Of a stretch of 64,000 nucleotides of DNA, positions 36,675 to 47,620 are shown piece after piece; within the stretch, counting starts at the first letter, position 1, and every line of letters starts with the position of its first letter. The DNA lies in the NCBI RefSeq assembly GCF_900163565.1, contig NZ_FUHU01000044.1, positions 1 through 64,000 of the forward strand, written 5' to 3'. Origin of the DNA: Agrococcus casei LMG 22410. GTDB taxonomy: Bacteria > Actinomycetota > Actinomycetes > Actinomycetales > Microbacteriaceae. Both the position numbers and the translations under genes were made by a program. The notes under the pieces are model-generated. The model did no database searches. It saw only the letters and a program-made list of their open reading frames with translations, and was not told the DNA's origin.

Positions 36675-36704
36675 TCTGCCCCGGTCCTTCGCGACCGGGG
36701 CAGA
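36675..36704 (+). terminator. Hairpin after the Bax-inhibitor-1 gene
   Basis: TCTGCCCCGGTC (36675-36686) and its exact complement (36693-36704) form a 12-bp stem with a 6-nt loop. It lies 36 bp after the gene and 31 bp before the next start, so it may terminate or attenuate. Confidence 0.65.
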
Positions 36705-36734
36705 CTCGTATCGACAACATGTGAGGAGCCACCC

Positions 36735-37850
36735 GTGCGCAACGACGAGACCGCCCCCTTCGACGAGCCCGACCCCCGCTGGCGCGGAAACGGTGCCGGC
36801 GCATCCGACTCGGCCGACTTCGAGGTCGACGAGCGCTCGCTGCAGAATCGCGGACCGTTCCCGAACGACAGCACCACCGAAGAGCAGACCCGTGTGCTGC
36901 CGCAGTTCGACGCGTCACAGTACGACGAGCAGTACAGCGGGGCTGCGCCCCAGACGGGGTCGGATGCGCCGACACAGGCGATCGGCATGCAGGGCGGCGC
37001 CGATCGCACTCACCAGGCTCCCCAGCGCAACCACGCTGCCGATGCCCCTACGCAGCGCATCGCGACGACCGGTCAGCGATTTGCCCCTCCTTCGCAGCGT
37101 GCAGCGGCCCCGCAGCAGTCCGCGCACCAGCAGTACGCCGCGCCTGCGCACGGCCCGTACGACCGCGACACCAATCGCGAGCTGACTGCAGGGGGCTGGT
37201 GGAGGCTGCTGATCGGCGGATTGCTGATGCTGGTCGCCGCTTGGCTGCTGCTTCGCGGAGCCGTCTCGGTCGTGACCGTCGCTGAGGGCGTCGGCTACGA
37301 GTCGCTGCTGAACCTCTTCACCTACATCGGTGCGCCGCTGCTGATGATCAGCATCCTGCTGCTGCCGGGCACTGCCGGCGGCCGCGTCGGCGGCATCCTC
37401 CTGGCGGCACTCTCATACGGCGCTCTGGTCTCGCCCCCGTTGCTGTTCTCAGAGGATCCCGAGTTCTGGCTGGCGCCCGAGACCGGGTTGAGGCTCGTGG
37501 TCCTGGTGGTCCCCGCGGTCATCGTGCTGTTCGGCATCATGACCTGGCTGTCGGTGCGCGGCAAGCGAGGTCTGGCTTGGGTGCTGGTCTTCCTGCCGAC
37601 GCTCGTCATGGTGGCGCTCACCGCCGTGCTTCCGACTCAGCTCGGAGACCTCTTTCCCAGCGGCGGACTGCTGCCGATCGATGCGATCGAGCAGTGGATC
37701 TCGCGGTACACGACCATGTGGATCTCAAGCGCCGACATGCTCGCCACAAGCCTGTTCGCGCTCTTCGCGGCGTGCGTCGTGCCGGCAGTGCTGCTGGCGT
37801 GGCCGTTCAAGAGCGTCAAGGTGCTGCGCGGTCAGGCGCGGCACGGCTAG
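36735..37850 (+). CDS. Hypothetical multi-pass membrane protein with disordered N-terminus
   Basis: Protein of 371 aa without a recognised family. Residues 1-150 are hydrophilic and low-complexity (many Gln, Ala, Asp; repeated APTQ phrases at DAPTQAIG and DAPTQRIA). Residues ~154-360 contain six or so helices: WRLLIGGLLMLVAAWLLLRG, YIGAPLLMISILLLPGT, GGILLAALSYGALVSPPLLF, LVVLVVPAVIVLFGIMTWLS, AWVLVFLPTLVMVALTA and LFALFAACVVPAVLLAW. The last residues are basic. The layout resembles actinobacterial envelope proteins with a cytoplasmic disordered head. It is separated from the previous gene by a hairpin and faces the glycerate kinase gene. Confidence 0.8.
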   Translation: MRNDETAPFDEPDPRWRGNGAGASDSADFEVDERSLQNRGPFPNDSTTEEQTRVLPQFDASQYDEQYSGAAPQTGSDAPTQAIGMQGGADRTHQAPQRNHAADAPTQRIATTGQRFAPPSQRAAAPQQSAHQQYAAPAHGPYDRDTNRELTAGGWWRLLIGGLLMLVAAWLLLRGAVSVVTVAEGVGYESLLNLFTYIGAPLLMISILLLPGTAGGRVGGILLAALSYGALVSPPLLFSEDPEFWLAPETGLRLVVLVVPAVIVLFGIMTWLSVRGKRGLAWVLVFLPTLVMVALTAVLPTQLGDLFPSGGLLPIDAIEQWISRYTTMWISSADMLATSLFALFAACVVPAVLLAWPFKSVKVLRGQARHG

Positions 37851-37854
37851 TCGG

Positions 37855-38973
37855 TCAGCGAACGACTGCGGGGGTGCCGAGTGAGATCTCTCGGCCGATC
37901 TGCTCGAGCGTGTCGCCCGTGAGCTCGTCGTCATCGTGGGTGTCGACTCCGGCGACCTCGTTCACCGCGGTCACCGACTGCAGGCCGAGCTCGCGCACCT
38001 GCTCGTCGCCGAGGTTGAGCGTGCCCACCACGGCGTGCACCGGCACGTCGCCCGAGCGGGCGATGACGCGCGAGATGAGCTTGCCGTCAGCGGTCTGGGC
38101 ATCGAGAGCGCCCTCGCCCGTGATGACGACATCGGCTTCTGCAACAGCCTCGTCGAACCCGACCATGTCGAGAAAGTAGTCGGCGCCTGAGACGAGCCTG
38201 CCGCCGAGCAACAGGATGGCGAAGCCGAGACCGCCGGCGGCACCGGCACCTGGCGTCGTCGAGAACTCGACTGCGTTCTCGACGCCTGCCTCTTCGAGGC
38301 GCTCGACCCAGTTCGAGAGCGCGCGGTCGGCGCCCTCGATGTCGTGCACGCCCTTCTGCGGGCCGAACACGCGCGCTGCGCCCTTGGGGCCGCAGAGCGG
38401 GTTCGTGACGTCGCTGGCGCCGATGAGCTCGACGTCGTCGAAGTCGCGCAGGCGGCTGAGCTCGACCTGGCGCGCCCTGCCGAGTTCGGCGACGCAACCG
38501 CGAAGCTCGTGGCGCCTGGCGTCCTTGACCTTGGCGCCGAGGGCCGCGAGCATGCCGGCGCCTCCGTCGGTCGTGGCAGAGCCCCCGAGCCCGACGACGA
38601 TGCGCTTCGGGTTCAGCTCGAGAGCCGCACGCAGCATCTGGCCGAGCCCGTAGGAGATGGCGATGTCGCCGTCGAGGGCGTCGCCGAGGTCGGCGAGGCC
38701 GATCGTGTTGGCTGTCGAGATGATGACGGTCTCGCCATCGAACGCGAACTCGGATTCGGTCTCGCGGCCGAGGGCATCGCGGACGACTACGGTGTGCTCG
38801 TCGAATCCGGCGGCGATCGCCGCTTCGACTGTGCCGTCTCCTCCGTCTGCCAGCGGCAGCGTCGAGACGTCGATCTCGCCTTCGCGGTCTTCAAGACCAT
38901 CGGCGAGTGCATCGGCCACTTCGGCCGCTGTGAGACTGCCCTTGTAAGAGTCTGGGGCAACCAAAACGCGCAT
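37855..38973 (-). CDS. Glycerate kinase (GlxK/GarK type)
   Basis: Phosphorylates D-glycerate, feeding it into glycolysis. The 372 aa match family GlxK/GarK. VLVAPDSYKGSLTAAEVADAL is the hallmark N-terminus, with LPLADGGDGTVEA next, VGLGGSATTDGGAGMLAALG (the glycine-rich binding loop), and VVITGEGALDAQTADGK near the end. AAGGAA or similar lies 9 nt ahead of the ATG. It is divergent from the first femX-like gene, with a 163-bp gap. No partner genes of glycerate or glyoxylate metabolism are adjacent. Confidence 0.94.
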   Translation of the reverse strand: MRVLVAPDSYKGSLTAAEVADALADGLEDREGEIDVSTLPLADGGDGTVEAAIAAGFDEHTVVVRDALGRETESEFAFDGETVIISTANTIGLADLGDALDGDIAISYGLGQMLRAALELNPKRIVVGLGGSATTDGGAGMLAALGAKVKDARRHELRGCVAELGRARQVELSRLRDFDDVELIGASDVTNPLCGPKGAARVFGPQKGVHDIEGADRALSNWVERLEEAGVENAVEFSTTPGAGAAGGLGFAILLLGGRLVSGADYFLDMVGFDEAVAEADVVITGEGALDAQTADGKLISRVIARSGDVPVHAVVGTLNLGDEQVRELGLQSVTAVNEVAGVDTHDDDELTGDTLEQIGREISLGTPAVVR

Positions 38974-39090
38974 TGGCTACTGTTCCTTAGGTTTCGACAC
39001 AGTCGCGCAAGGCTGGCTGATCGGTGAATCGCTGCAAAGTACTGCCCAATGCTACTCCGCGTTGTGCGAACTTCCGGACGCGCGAGCGGA

Positions 39091-39096
39091 TAGCCT
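39091..39096 (+). promoter_or_regulatory. -10 box of first FemX-like gene
   Basis: TAGCCT, about 40 nt before the ATG. The second FemX-like gene has the same hexamer (40257-40262) upstream, in a similar GC-rich context. Confidence 0.45.
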
Positions 39097-39136
39097 GGGA
39101 CGGCCTTTTGATAACGAGCAAGGAGTCTGCCACATC

Positions 39137-40234
39137 ATGAGCAAGTTGACCACCCGCTGGGCCACCGAGCCTGAAGTCGCCGACTGGGATTCCCTGGTCG
39201 CCGACAACCCTGCAGGCGGCGACTTCCTGCTGTCGACGACCATCGCCGATGCCAAGATCCCGTTCGGCATGAAGCCGCTGCGTATCGTGTTCGAACGCGA
39301 CGGCGAGCGTGTCAGCTGCGCGCTCGTGCTCGAGCGCCGCGTGCCGCTGCTCGGCAGATTCTGGTCGATCACGCGAGCACCCGCAGTCGCCACGGTCGCC
39401 GAGTTCGAAGAGCACATGGATGCGCTGCGCCGGTTCGTGCGCGCCGAGGGCAAGGGCGTGTTCGTGGCGACGATCGAGCCGCCGATCATCAGCACAGCAG
39501 AGGCCGAGGCCAAACTCGCTGCCTCGACCCCTCTGAACGCGCCCGACCTCGTGCGTCGTGAGGGCATCCAGGGAAACACCCACACCGTGCTGGTTCCCGT
39601 GCAGCTCGACGACGAGGCGCTGCTGATGTCGTATCCGAAGAAGACGCGCAACATGGTGCGCCGTGCCCAGCGAGACGGCGTCGTCGTCCGAGAGCTCGAG
39701 CCCACCCAGGCGACCTTCGACCGCATGCACGAGCTCATGCGCTCGGTCGGCGGCGGCGACAAGGAGGGGCTCATGCTCAAGCCCAAGCCGTACGTCGAAT
39801 CGGTGTGGCGCGGCTTCGCAGAGCGCGGCCAGGGACGCTTCTTCGGCATCGAGACAGACGGCACGATCGCCGTCATGGCATTCGTGATCCGCAGCGGCAC
39901 GAAGGGCTTCTACAAGGACGGCGGCTCGGAGCGCGAGCTCACCACGCCCGGCATGTCGAATCTGCTGCACTACGAGATCATGCGACACCTTCGCGACGAG
40001 GGCGTCGACGTCTACGACATGTTCGGCGTCGCGCCGCCCGAGGCGACAAACAATGCCGACCACGTGTCGTTTGCGTCCGGCAACTTCAAGCTCACCTTCG
40101 GCCCGCGCACGACATTCATCGGCGCATTCGACCTCATCGTCCGGCGCGCCCAGCACAGCCTGTGGCAGCGCATCGGCGAGCGCGCGTTCGCCAAGGTCTA
40201 CCGCACGCGCACCGGCGACTTCTCGATCTACTAG
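39137..40234 (+). CDS. FemX/FemAB-like peptidyltransferase (peptidoglycan bridge)
   Basis: GNAT-fold tRNA-dependent aminoacyl ligase of 365 aa expected to add an amino acid to the lipid II stem peptide in the cytoplasm. Motifs: EVADWDSLVADNPAGGDFL at the N-terminus, SYPKKTRNMVRRAQRDGVVV at the hinge between the two GNAT-like domains, GKGFYKDGGSERE-like TKGFYKDGGSEREL, VDVYDMFGVAPPE and a C-terminus with FKLTFGPRT. AAGGAG lies ~12 nt before the ATG. It is followed by a close paralogue at 40297, suggesting two successive additions in the cross-bridge. The amino acid cannot be told. Confidence 0.9.
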   Translation: MSKLTTRWATEPEVADWDSLVADNPAGGDFLLSTTIADAKIPFGMKPLRIVFERDGERVSCALVLERRVPLLGRFWSITRAPAVATVAEFEEHMDALRRFVRAEGKGVFVATIEPPIISTAEAEAKLAASTPLNAPDLVRREGIQGNTHTVLVPVQLDDEALLMSYPKKTRNMVRRAQRDGVVVRELEPTQATFDRMHELMRSVGGGDKEGLMLKPKPYVESVWRGFAERGQGRFFGIETDGTIAVMAFVIRSGTKGFYKDGGSERELTTPGMSNLLHYEIMRHLRDEGVDVYDMFGVAPPEATNNADHVSFASGNFKLTFGPRTTFIGAFDLIVRRAQHSLWQRIGERAFAKVYRTRTGDFSIY

Positions 40235-40256
40235 CGAGCAGCCGTCTGCGAACGGG

Positions 40257-40262
40257 TAGCCT
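40257..40262 (+). promoter_or_regulatory. -10 box of second FemX-like gene
   Basis: TAGCCT, 34 nt before the ATG at 40297. It is also 7 nt before an in-frame GTG (40270), so a leaderless mRNA could start a form with nine extra residues; the paralogue and AGAGGAG favour the ATG. Confidence 0.45.
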
Positions 40263-40296
40263 GAGTGGCGTGCCCGAGAACTTCCAAGAGGAGCCG

Positions 40297-41384
40297 ATGA
40301 CCACACTGACTGCCCGCTGGGCAAGCGAAGCAGAAGTCTCAGACTGGGACGCACTCGTCGCGGCCAACCCTGCCGGCGGCGATTTCCGCCTGAGCACGGC
40401 GTTCGTCGCCGCGAAGCGTGAGCTCGGCGTGACGCCGCGGCACATCGTGTTCGCACGCGAGAACACGGTCGAGAGCGTCGCACTCGTGCTCGAACGCTCG
40501 ATTCCGGCGACGGGCCGCCTCTGGTACATCCCGCGCGGCCCTGCGGTCACGAGCGTCGCGGCATTCGCAGAGCACATGGATGCTCTCCGAGCGTTCCTGC
40601 GCGCTGCGAGACCCGGCGTGTTCCACGTGCTCATGGAGCCGCCGGTGCGCGACAGCGAAGGCGTCGAAGTCGAGATCGCGGCGACCGCTCCGCTGACCGC
40701 CCCCGACCTCGCCCGTCGCCCAGGCGTGCACTCGAACAACCGCACCGTCATCGTGCCGATCGACAAGACCGACGACGAGCTGCTCATGGCCTTCAACAAG
40801 AAGACGCGCAACATGGTGCGTCGGGCGATGAAGGACGGCGTCGAGATCAAGCGCTTCGAGCCGACAGAAGAGACCTCCGGGCACCTGCACCGCCTCATGG
40901 CCATGGCTGGCGGCGGCAAGGTCGACCTCGAGCTGCGCCCCAAGCGCTATGTCGAGGCGCTCTGGCGCGAGAATGTCGCGCGAGGCGAAGGCTTCTTCCT
41001 GGGGGCAGAGGTCAACGGAACCCCCGCCGTCATGTCGTTCGTGTCGCACACGGGCACGAGCGGGTACTACGAGCACGGCGGCTCAGACCGCGAGCTGCAG
41101 TCCCCCGGCATGGCCAACCTGATGCAGTACGAGGCGATGCGCCTGCTGCGCGACGAAGGATGCACGACGTACGACATGCTCGGCGTCGCACCCACGTGGG
41201 CGAAGAGCGGCGAAGACCACCCGGCCTACACGTTCGGGCAGTTCAAGCTCGGCTTCGGCCCCCGCGTCGAGTACATCGGCGGCTGGGATCTGCAGGTGCG
41301 TCAGCCGCAGTCGAAGCTGTGGCTGAAGATCGGCGAGCGCGGCTACAACAAGCTCTACCAGCGCTTCACGGGCGACATCTCGAT

Positions 41385-41391
<7 letters not shown>
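40297..41391 (+). CDS. FemX/FemAB-like peptidyltransferase, second paralogue
   Basis: 364 aa, aligning along its whole length with the preceding protein: LTARWASEAEVSDWDALVA at the N-terminus, FNKKTRNMVRRAMKDGVEIK at the hinge, GTSGYYEHGGSDRELQSPG, TTYDMLGVAPTWA and FKLGFGPRVEYIGGWDL. Same predicted role: tRNA-dependent extension of the peptidoglycan cross-bridge. It carries its own TAGCCT promoter, so the two copies can be regulated separately. AGAGGAG precedes the ATG. The 3' end overlaps the convergent sufU gene by 7 bp. Confidence 0.9.
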
Positions 41392-44703
<3,312 letters not shown>

Positions 44704-44736
44704 CTGTGGCTCCTCTGTCAGGTGGGGAAAGTCGTC

Positions 44737-45303
44737 TCAGGCCTGGTCGGCCGGCTCGGTCGCAGCGGATTCTGCGGCAGCTGCCTTCTCTGCCCTGCGC
44801 TCGGCTCGCTTGCGGTCGAGCACGACCTTCTTGCGCTCGAGCACGTCGATCTCGGCGACAGCGATGCGGTGCATGCTGGCCTCGGTGAAGAACGAGAGGA
44901 ACGGCACGACGCCGCCGAGGGCCATGATCACGAGGCGGCGCACAGGCCAGCGCATGGCCTGCCACAGCAGGAAGCACGCGAGCAGGTACGCGACGTAGAT
45001 CCAGCCGTGCGCGATCAGGATGAACAGCGAGAGGTTGAAGCCCTCACCGGTCGAGATGATCTCGCAGCCCATGCCGCCCGGCACGAAGAGCGAGTACCAC
45101 TGACACATCGGCTCGGGCATGACCGGCGCCAGGAAGAAGAAGCCGCGCGGATCGCCGAGGTAGACCTCAACATGCGTCGGCGAGTACTTCAGCACCATCT
45201 CGACAACCAGCAGCAGCAGGAACGATCCCGCGATGTACGCCATCCAGCGGTAGAACGTCAGCGACTTGCGGATCTTCGGGATGTTGTCGATTGGCTTTGG
45301 CAC
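44737..45303 (-). CDS. DUF3817 domain-containing membrane protein
   Basis: Membrane protein of 188 aa of unknown function, a family commonly found beside guaA or SURF1 in actinobacteria. The DUF3817 core has helices YIAGSFLLLLVVEMVLKY (~24-42), LSLFILIAHGWIYVAYLLAC (~92-115) and LVIMALGGVVPFLSFFTEAS (~124-145), with HGWIYVAY conserved in the family. The last ~35 residues form a charged Ala/Glu/Lys helix (KRAERRAEKAAAAESAA). It starts with GTG; TAGACT lies 6 nt upstream and shares its TAG with the SURF1 stop codon. Confidence 0.88.
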   Translation of the reverse strand: MPKPIDNIPKIRKSLTFYRWMAYIAGSFLLLLVVEMVLKYSPTHVEVYLGDPRGFFFLAPVMPEPMCQWYSLFVPGGMGCEIISTGEGFNLSLFILIAHGWIYVAYLLACFLLWQAMRWPVRRLVIMALGGVVPFLSFFTEASMHRIAVAEIDVLERKKVVLDRKRAERRAEKAAAAESAATEPADQA

Positions 45304-45309
45304 TGATTC

Positions 45310-45315
45310 AGTCTA
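45310..45315 (-). promoter_or_regulatory. -10 box of DUF3817 gene formed partly by the SURF1 stop codon
   Basis: TAGACT on the minus strand, 6 nt before the GTG at 45303. Its TAG (45313-45315) is the SURF1 stop codon. Confidence 0.5.
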
Positions 45316-46203
45316 CCTTCGCTGCTGCTCTTCGTAGTCGGGATCGATGAGGTCGAGCTCGCCAGTATCGATGTCGTCGAGGTCGATGTCGTCGAGGTCG
45401 ATGTCGTCGAGGTCGATGTCGTCGTCATCGAGCGCCTCGATGTCCTGGTCGCGGGCGTCCTTCACGAGTCGGTACCAGAGGTACAGCGCGAAGCCGCCGA
45501 ACAGCAGCCACTCTGCCGCGTAGAACACGTTGAGCCAGTTGAGGTCGGTGCGCGTGACCGGCCGCTCGGAGTGGATCGAGAGCGACGTCTGCGGGTCTGC
45601 GGGGTCGTGCAGCAGCAGGTAGCCCGCATAGACCGGCGGCTCGTAGTCGCTCCAGGTGTTGATGAGGTCGGCAACGCTCATCGCTCGGCTCTCGCCGGTC
45701 TCGAAGTCGCCGATGGTGGGCGACTCGCTCGGCATATATCGACCGACCAGATCAGCCGAGCTGCCAGCGTATGCGCCCGCTTCGTTCAGAGCGGCGTCGA
45801 TCTCGCCCTCGTCGCAGTCGTCGACGAAGTGCGAGGCGAATGCGAGAGACGCACCCTTGCTCTCGCCCTGCTCGACGATCGCGCGGCCGACGACCCAACA
45901 TCCCTCGGCCCCCTCCTGCTTGCGTCCGTTGAGCACAATGAAATCGTCGGGCTGCACGGTCGCGGTGACGGTCACGATGCGGCCGCCCGCCTCAGAGGTC
46001 AGCGGCTCGCCGGGCACAGCGACCGAGTCGAGCGCGACCGGAGTCTCGGTGTCGCGGTCGTCGCCCTGGCCGCCTTCGACCGCTCGGGCCGTCTGCCAGT
46101 TGGCGAGGATGCCGAAAATGGCGGCGACGGCGAGGCAGGCCGCGAGGATCCCGATCCACTGGGGTCGCTTGGCCACCTGCCAGAATGTGGGTGCCGTTGT
46201 CAT
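45313..46203 (-). CDS. SURF1 family cytochrome oxidase biogenesis protein with acidic tail
   Basis: Membrane protein of 296 aa that aids assembly of haem-copper oxidases. The first helix is WIGILAACLAVAAIFGILANWQ (~16-38), the SURF1 extracytoplasmic domain follows (VQPDDFIVLNGRKQ, GCWVVGRAIV), and the second helix is LNVFYAAEWLLFGGFALYLWY (~225-245). The C-terminus is unusual: three DLDDI repeats in an almost purely acidic tail encoded by a 15-bp tandem repeat. The start at 46203 is supported by TAGAAT 7 nt upstream; GGAGG is only 2 nt away, too close for a ribosome site. Confidence 0.86.
   Translation of the reverse strand: MTTAPTFWQVAKRPQWIGILAACLAVAAIFGILANWQTARAVEGGQGDDRDTETPVALDSVAVPGEPLTSEAGGRIVTVTATVQPDDFIVLNGRKQEGAEGCWVVGRAIVEQGESKGASLAFASHFVDDCDEGEIDAALNEAGAYAGSSADLVGRYMPSESPTIGDFETGESRAMSVADLINTWSDYEPPVYAGYLLLHDPADPQTSLSIHSERPVTRTDLNWLNVFYAAEWLLFGGFALYLWYRLVKDARDQDIEALDDDDIDLDDIDLDDIDLDDIDTGELDLIDPDYEEQQRR
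45368..45427. repeat. 15-bp tandem repeat in the SURF1 3' end
   Basis: Unit TCGATGTCGTCGAGG (plus strand), three perfect copies (45368-45412) and a fourth that agrees for the first 12 bases. It encodes the DLDDI repeats. Confidence 0.9.
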
Positions 46204-46210
46204 CGCCTCC

Positions 46211-46216
46211 ATTCTA
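46211..46216 (-). promoter_or_regulatory. -10 box for leaderless SURF1 gene
   Basis: TAGAAT on the minus strand, 7 nt before the ATG at 46203. Confidence 0.5.
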
Positions 46217-46280
46217 CTGCTGACCTGCGACACCGCAGGCGCATGTCAGCCGAGGCCTTCACGCAGCGCGACGGCGACCC

Positions 46281-46286
46281 TACGCT
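46281..46286 (+). promoter_or_regulatory. -10 box for leaderless FAD monooxygenase gene
   Basis: TACGCT, 6 nt before the ATG at 46293; divergent from the SURF1 box across an 89-bp gap. Confidence 0.5.
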
Positions 46287-46292
46287 GGAGAC

Positions 46293-47492
46293 ATGACTGC
46301 TGCGTCAAGCCCTGGCACGCACGAGGCGGCGCCCCATGCGCTGATCAGCGGCGGCGGCATCGCGGGGCTTGCGAATGCGATCGCCCTCGGCCGCATCGGC
46401 TGGCGATGCACCGTCGTCGAGCAGGCGCCCGCACCTCGCGAAGGCGGCTACATGATCGACGTGTTCGGAGCGGGCTGGAAAGCTGCCCGCGAGCTCTGCG
46501 TGCTGCAGCAGCTCAGGGCTGTCGGCCACGCGTTTCAAGAGCTGCGCTACATCGACGCGACCGGCCGCACGACCGCCAGCATCCCGCTCGCGCGCGTGAG
46601 CCGCAGCCTCGACCACGAGTTCACATCAGTGCTGCGGCCAGACATCGAGCAGGTGCTGCTGCGCGGGCTCCCGGCCGGCACCGAGGTGCGGTACGGCACG
46701 ACGGTGACATCGATCGAGCAGCATGACGACGCCGCAGTCGCAGAGCTCAGTGACGGCAGCGAGTCTCGTGCCGACCTCATCGTCGCGGCGGATGGGCTGC
46801 ACTCTAGCGTGCGCCGGCTCGCCTTCGGAGACGAGCGGCAGTTCGTACGATCGCTCGGCTACCAGGTCGGCGCCTTCATCTGCGAGGCCCCGGAGCTCGC
46901 GCGCAAGCTCGGCTCCTCCGTGCACCTCACCGACCTACTCGATCGCCAGCTGGGCGTCTTCGCGCTCAATCCCGATACCCGGGGCGCGCATCCCGATCGC
47001 GTCAGCGGCTTCGTGCTCCGACGCGACACCGAGGCGCTGCCCGACGACCCCGCGGCCGCGATCCGCGACGAGCTGCAGCACCACGGCCCCATAGGCGAGG
47101 CGCTGCGAGGGCTGGTCGGCTCGAACGTCTACTTCGACACCGTGGCCCAGGCCTTCGTGCCCAGATGGCAGTCGGCTCGCGTGGTGCTTGCGGGCGACGC
47201 CGCCCATGCAGTGTCGCTGATCGCCGGCCAGGGAGCCGCAATGGCGATGGCCGGAGCCCTGCAGCTCGCCGACGCCGTGGATCGCCACGGTGCCGTCGGT
47301 GGAGCCGCCGAGTACGAGCGCGTGTGGCGGCCGGTCGTCGAGGGCGTGCAGCGCTCGGGACGCCGCGGGGCGTCTGCGTTCGTGCCGTCGACGCGGGTGG
47401 CGCAGGCCGCCAGACGCGGCGTCGCTCGCCTTGCGAGGGTGCCCGGGGTGAGCGCGCTCGTGGCCCGCAGCATCGCCGGCCGCACACACTGA
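46293..47492 (+). CDS. FAD-dependent aromatic-type monooxygenase
   Basis: Group A flavoprotein monooxygenase of 399 aa (PHBH fold) that hydroxylates an aromatic or polyketide-like substrate with NAD(P)H and O2. LISGGGIAGLANAIAL is the ADP-binding GxGxxG, VAADGLHSSVRR is the DG motif, and VVLAGDAAHAVSLIAGQGA is the GD motif for ribityl binding. The C-terminus is basic, with an Ala/Arg-rich stretch. The substrate is unknown. It is divergent from SURF1 and closed by a hairpin at 47553-47585. Confidence 0.9.
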   Translation: MTAASSPGTHEAAPHALISGGGIAGLANAIALGRIGWRCTVVEQAPAPREGGYMIDVFGAGWKAARELCVLQQLRAVGHAFQELRYIDATGRTTASIPLARVSRSLDHEFTSVLRPDIEQVLLRGLPAGTEVRYGTTVTSIEQHDDAAVAELSDGSESRADLIVAADGLHSSVRRLAFGDERQFVRSLGYQVGAFICEAPELARKLGSSVHLTDLLDRQLGVFALNPDTRGAHPDRVSGFVLRRDTEALPDDPAAAIRDELQHHGPIGEALRGLVGSNVYFDTVAQAFVPRWQSARVVLAGDAAHAVSLIAGQGAAMAMAGALQLADAVDRHGAVGGAAEYERVWRPVVEGVQRSGRRGASAFVPSTRVAQAARRGVARLARVPGVSALVARSIAGRTH

Positions 47493-47552
47493 GGCGAGCC
47501 CGGGCCCTCCCATGCGCAGCCGTCATGAGCAGCCGTGATTCGGCCGTGTGTG

Positions 47553-47585
47553 CACGAAAGACCGCACAGTGTGCGGTCTTTCGTG
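47553..47585 (+). terminator. Bidirectional terminator between FAD monooxygenase and glpD
   Basis: Perfect 15-bp stem CACGAAAGACCGCAC / GTGCGGTCTTTCGTG with a 3-nt loop, between convergent genes. Confidence 0.8.
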
Positions 47586-47620
47586 ACATCGCGGCTTCTC
47601 GTGAACGAGCCGCCTCGCAG

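Noticed and set aside
45331-45427. Acidic repeats as a calcium-binding (RTX-like) domain
   Set aside because: The repeats are DLDDI without the Gly-rich nonapeptide of RTX, and the tail is predicted cytoplasmic.
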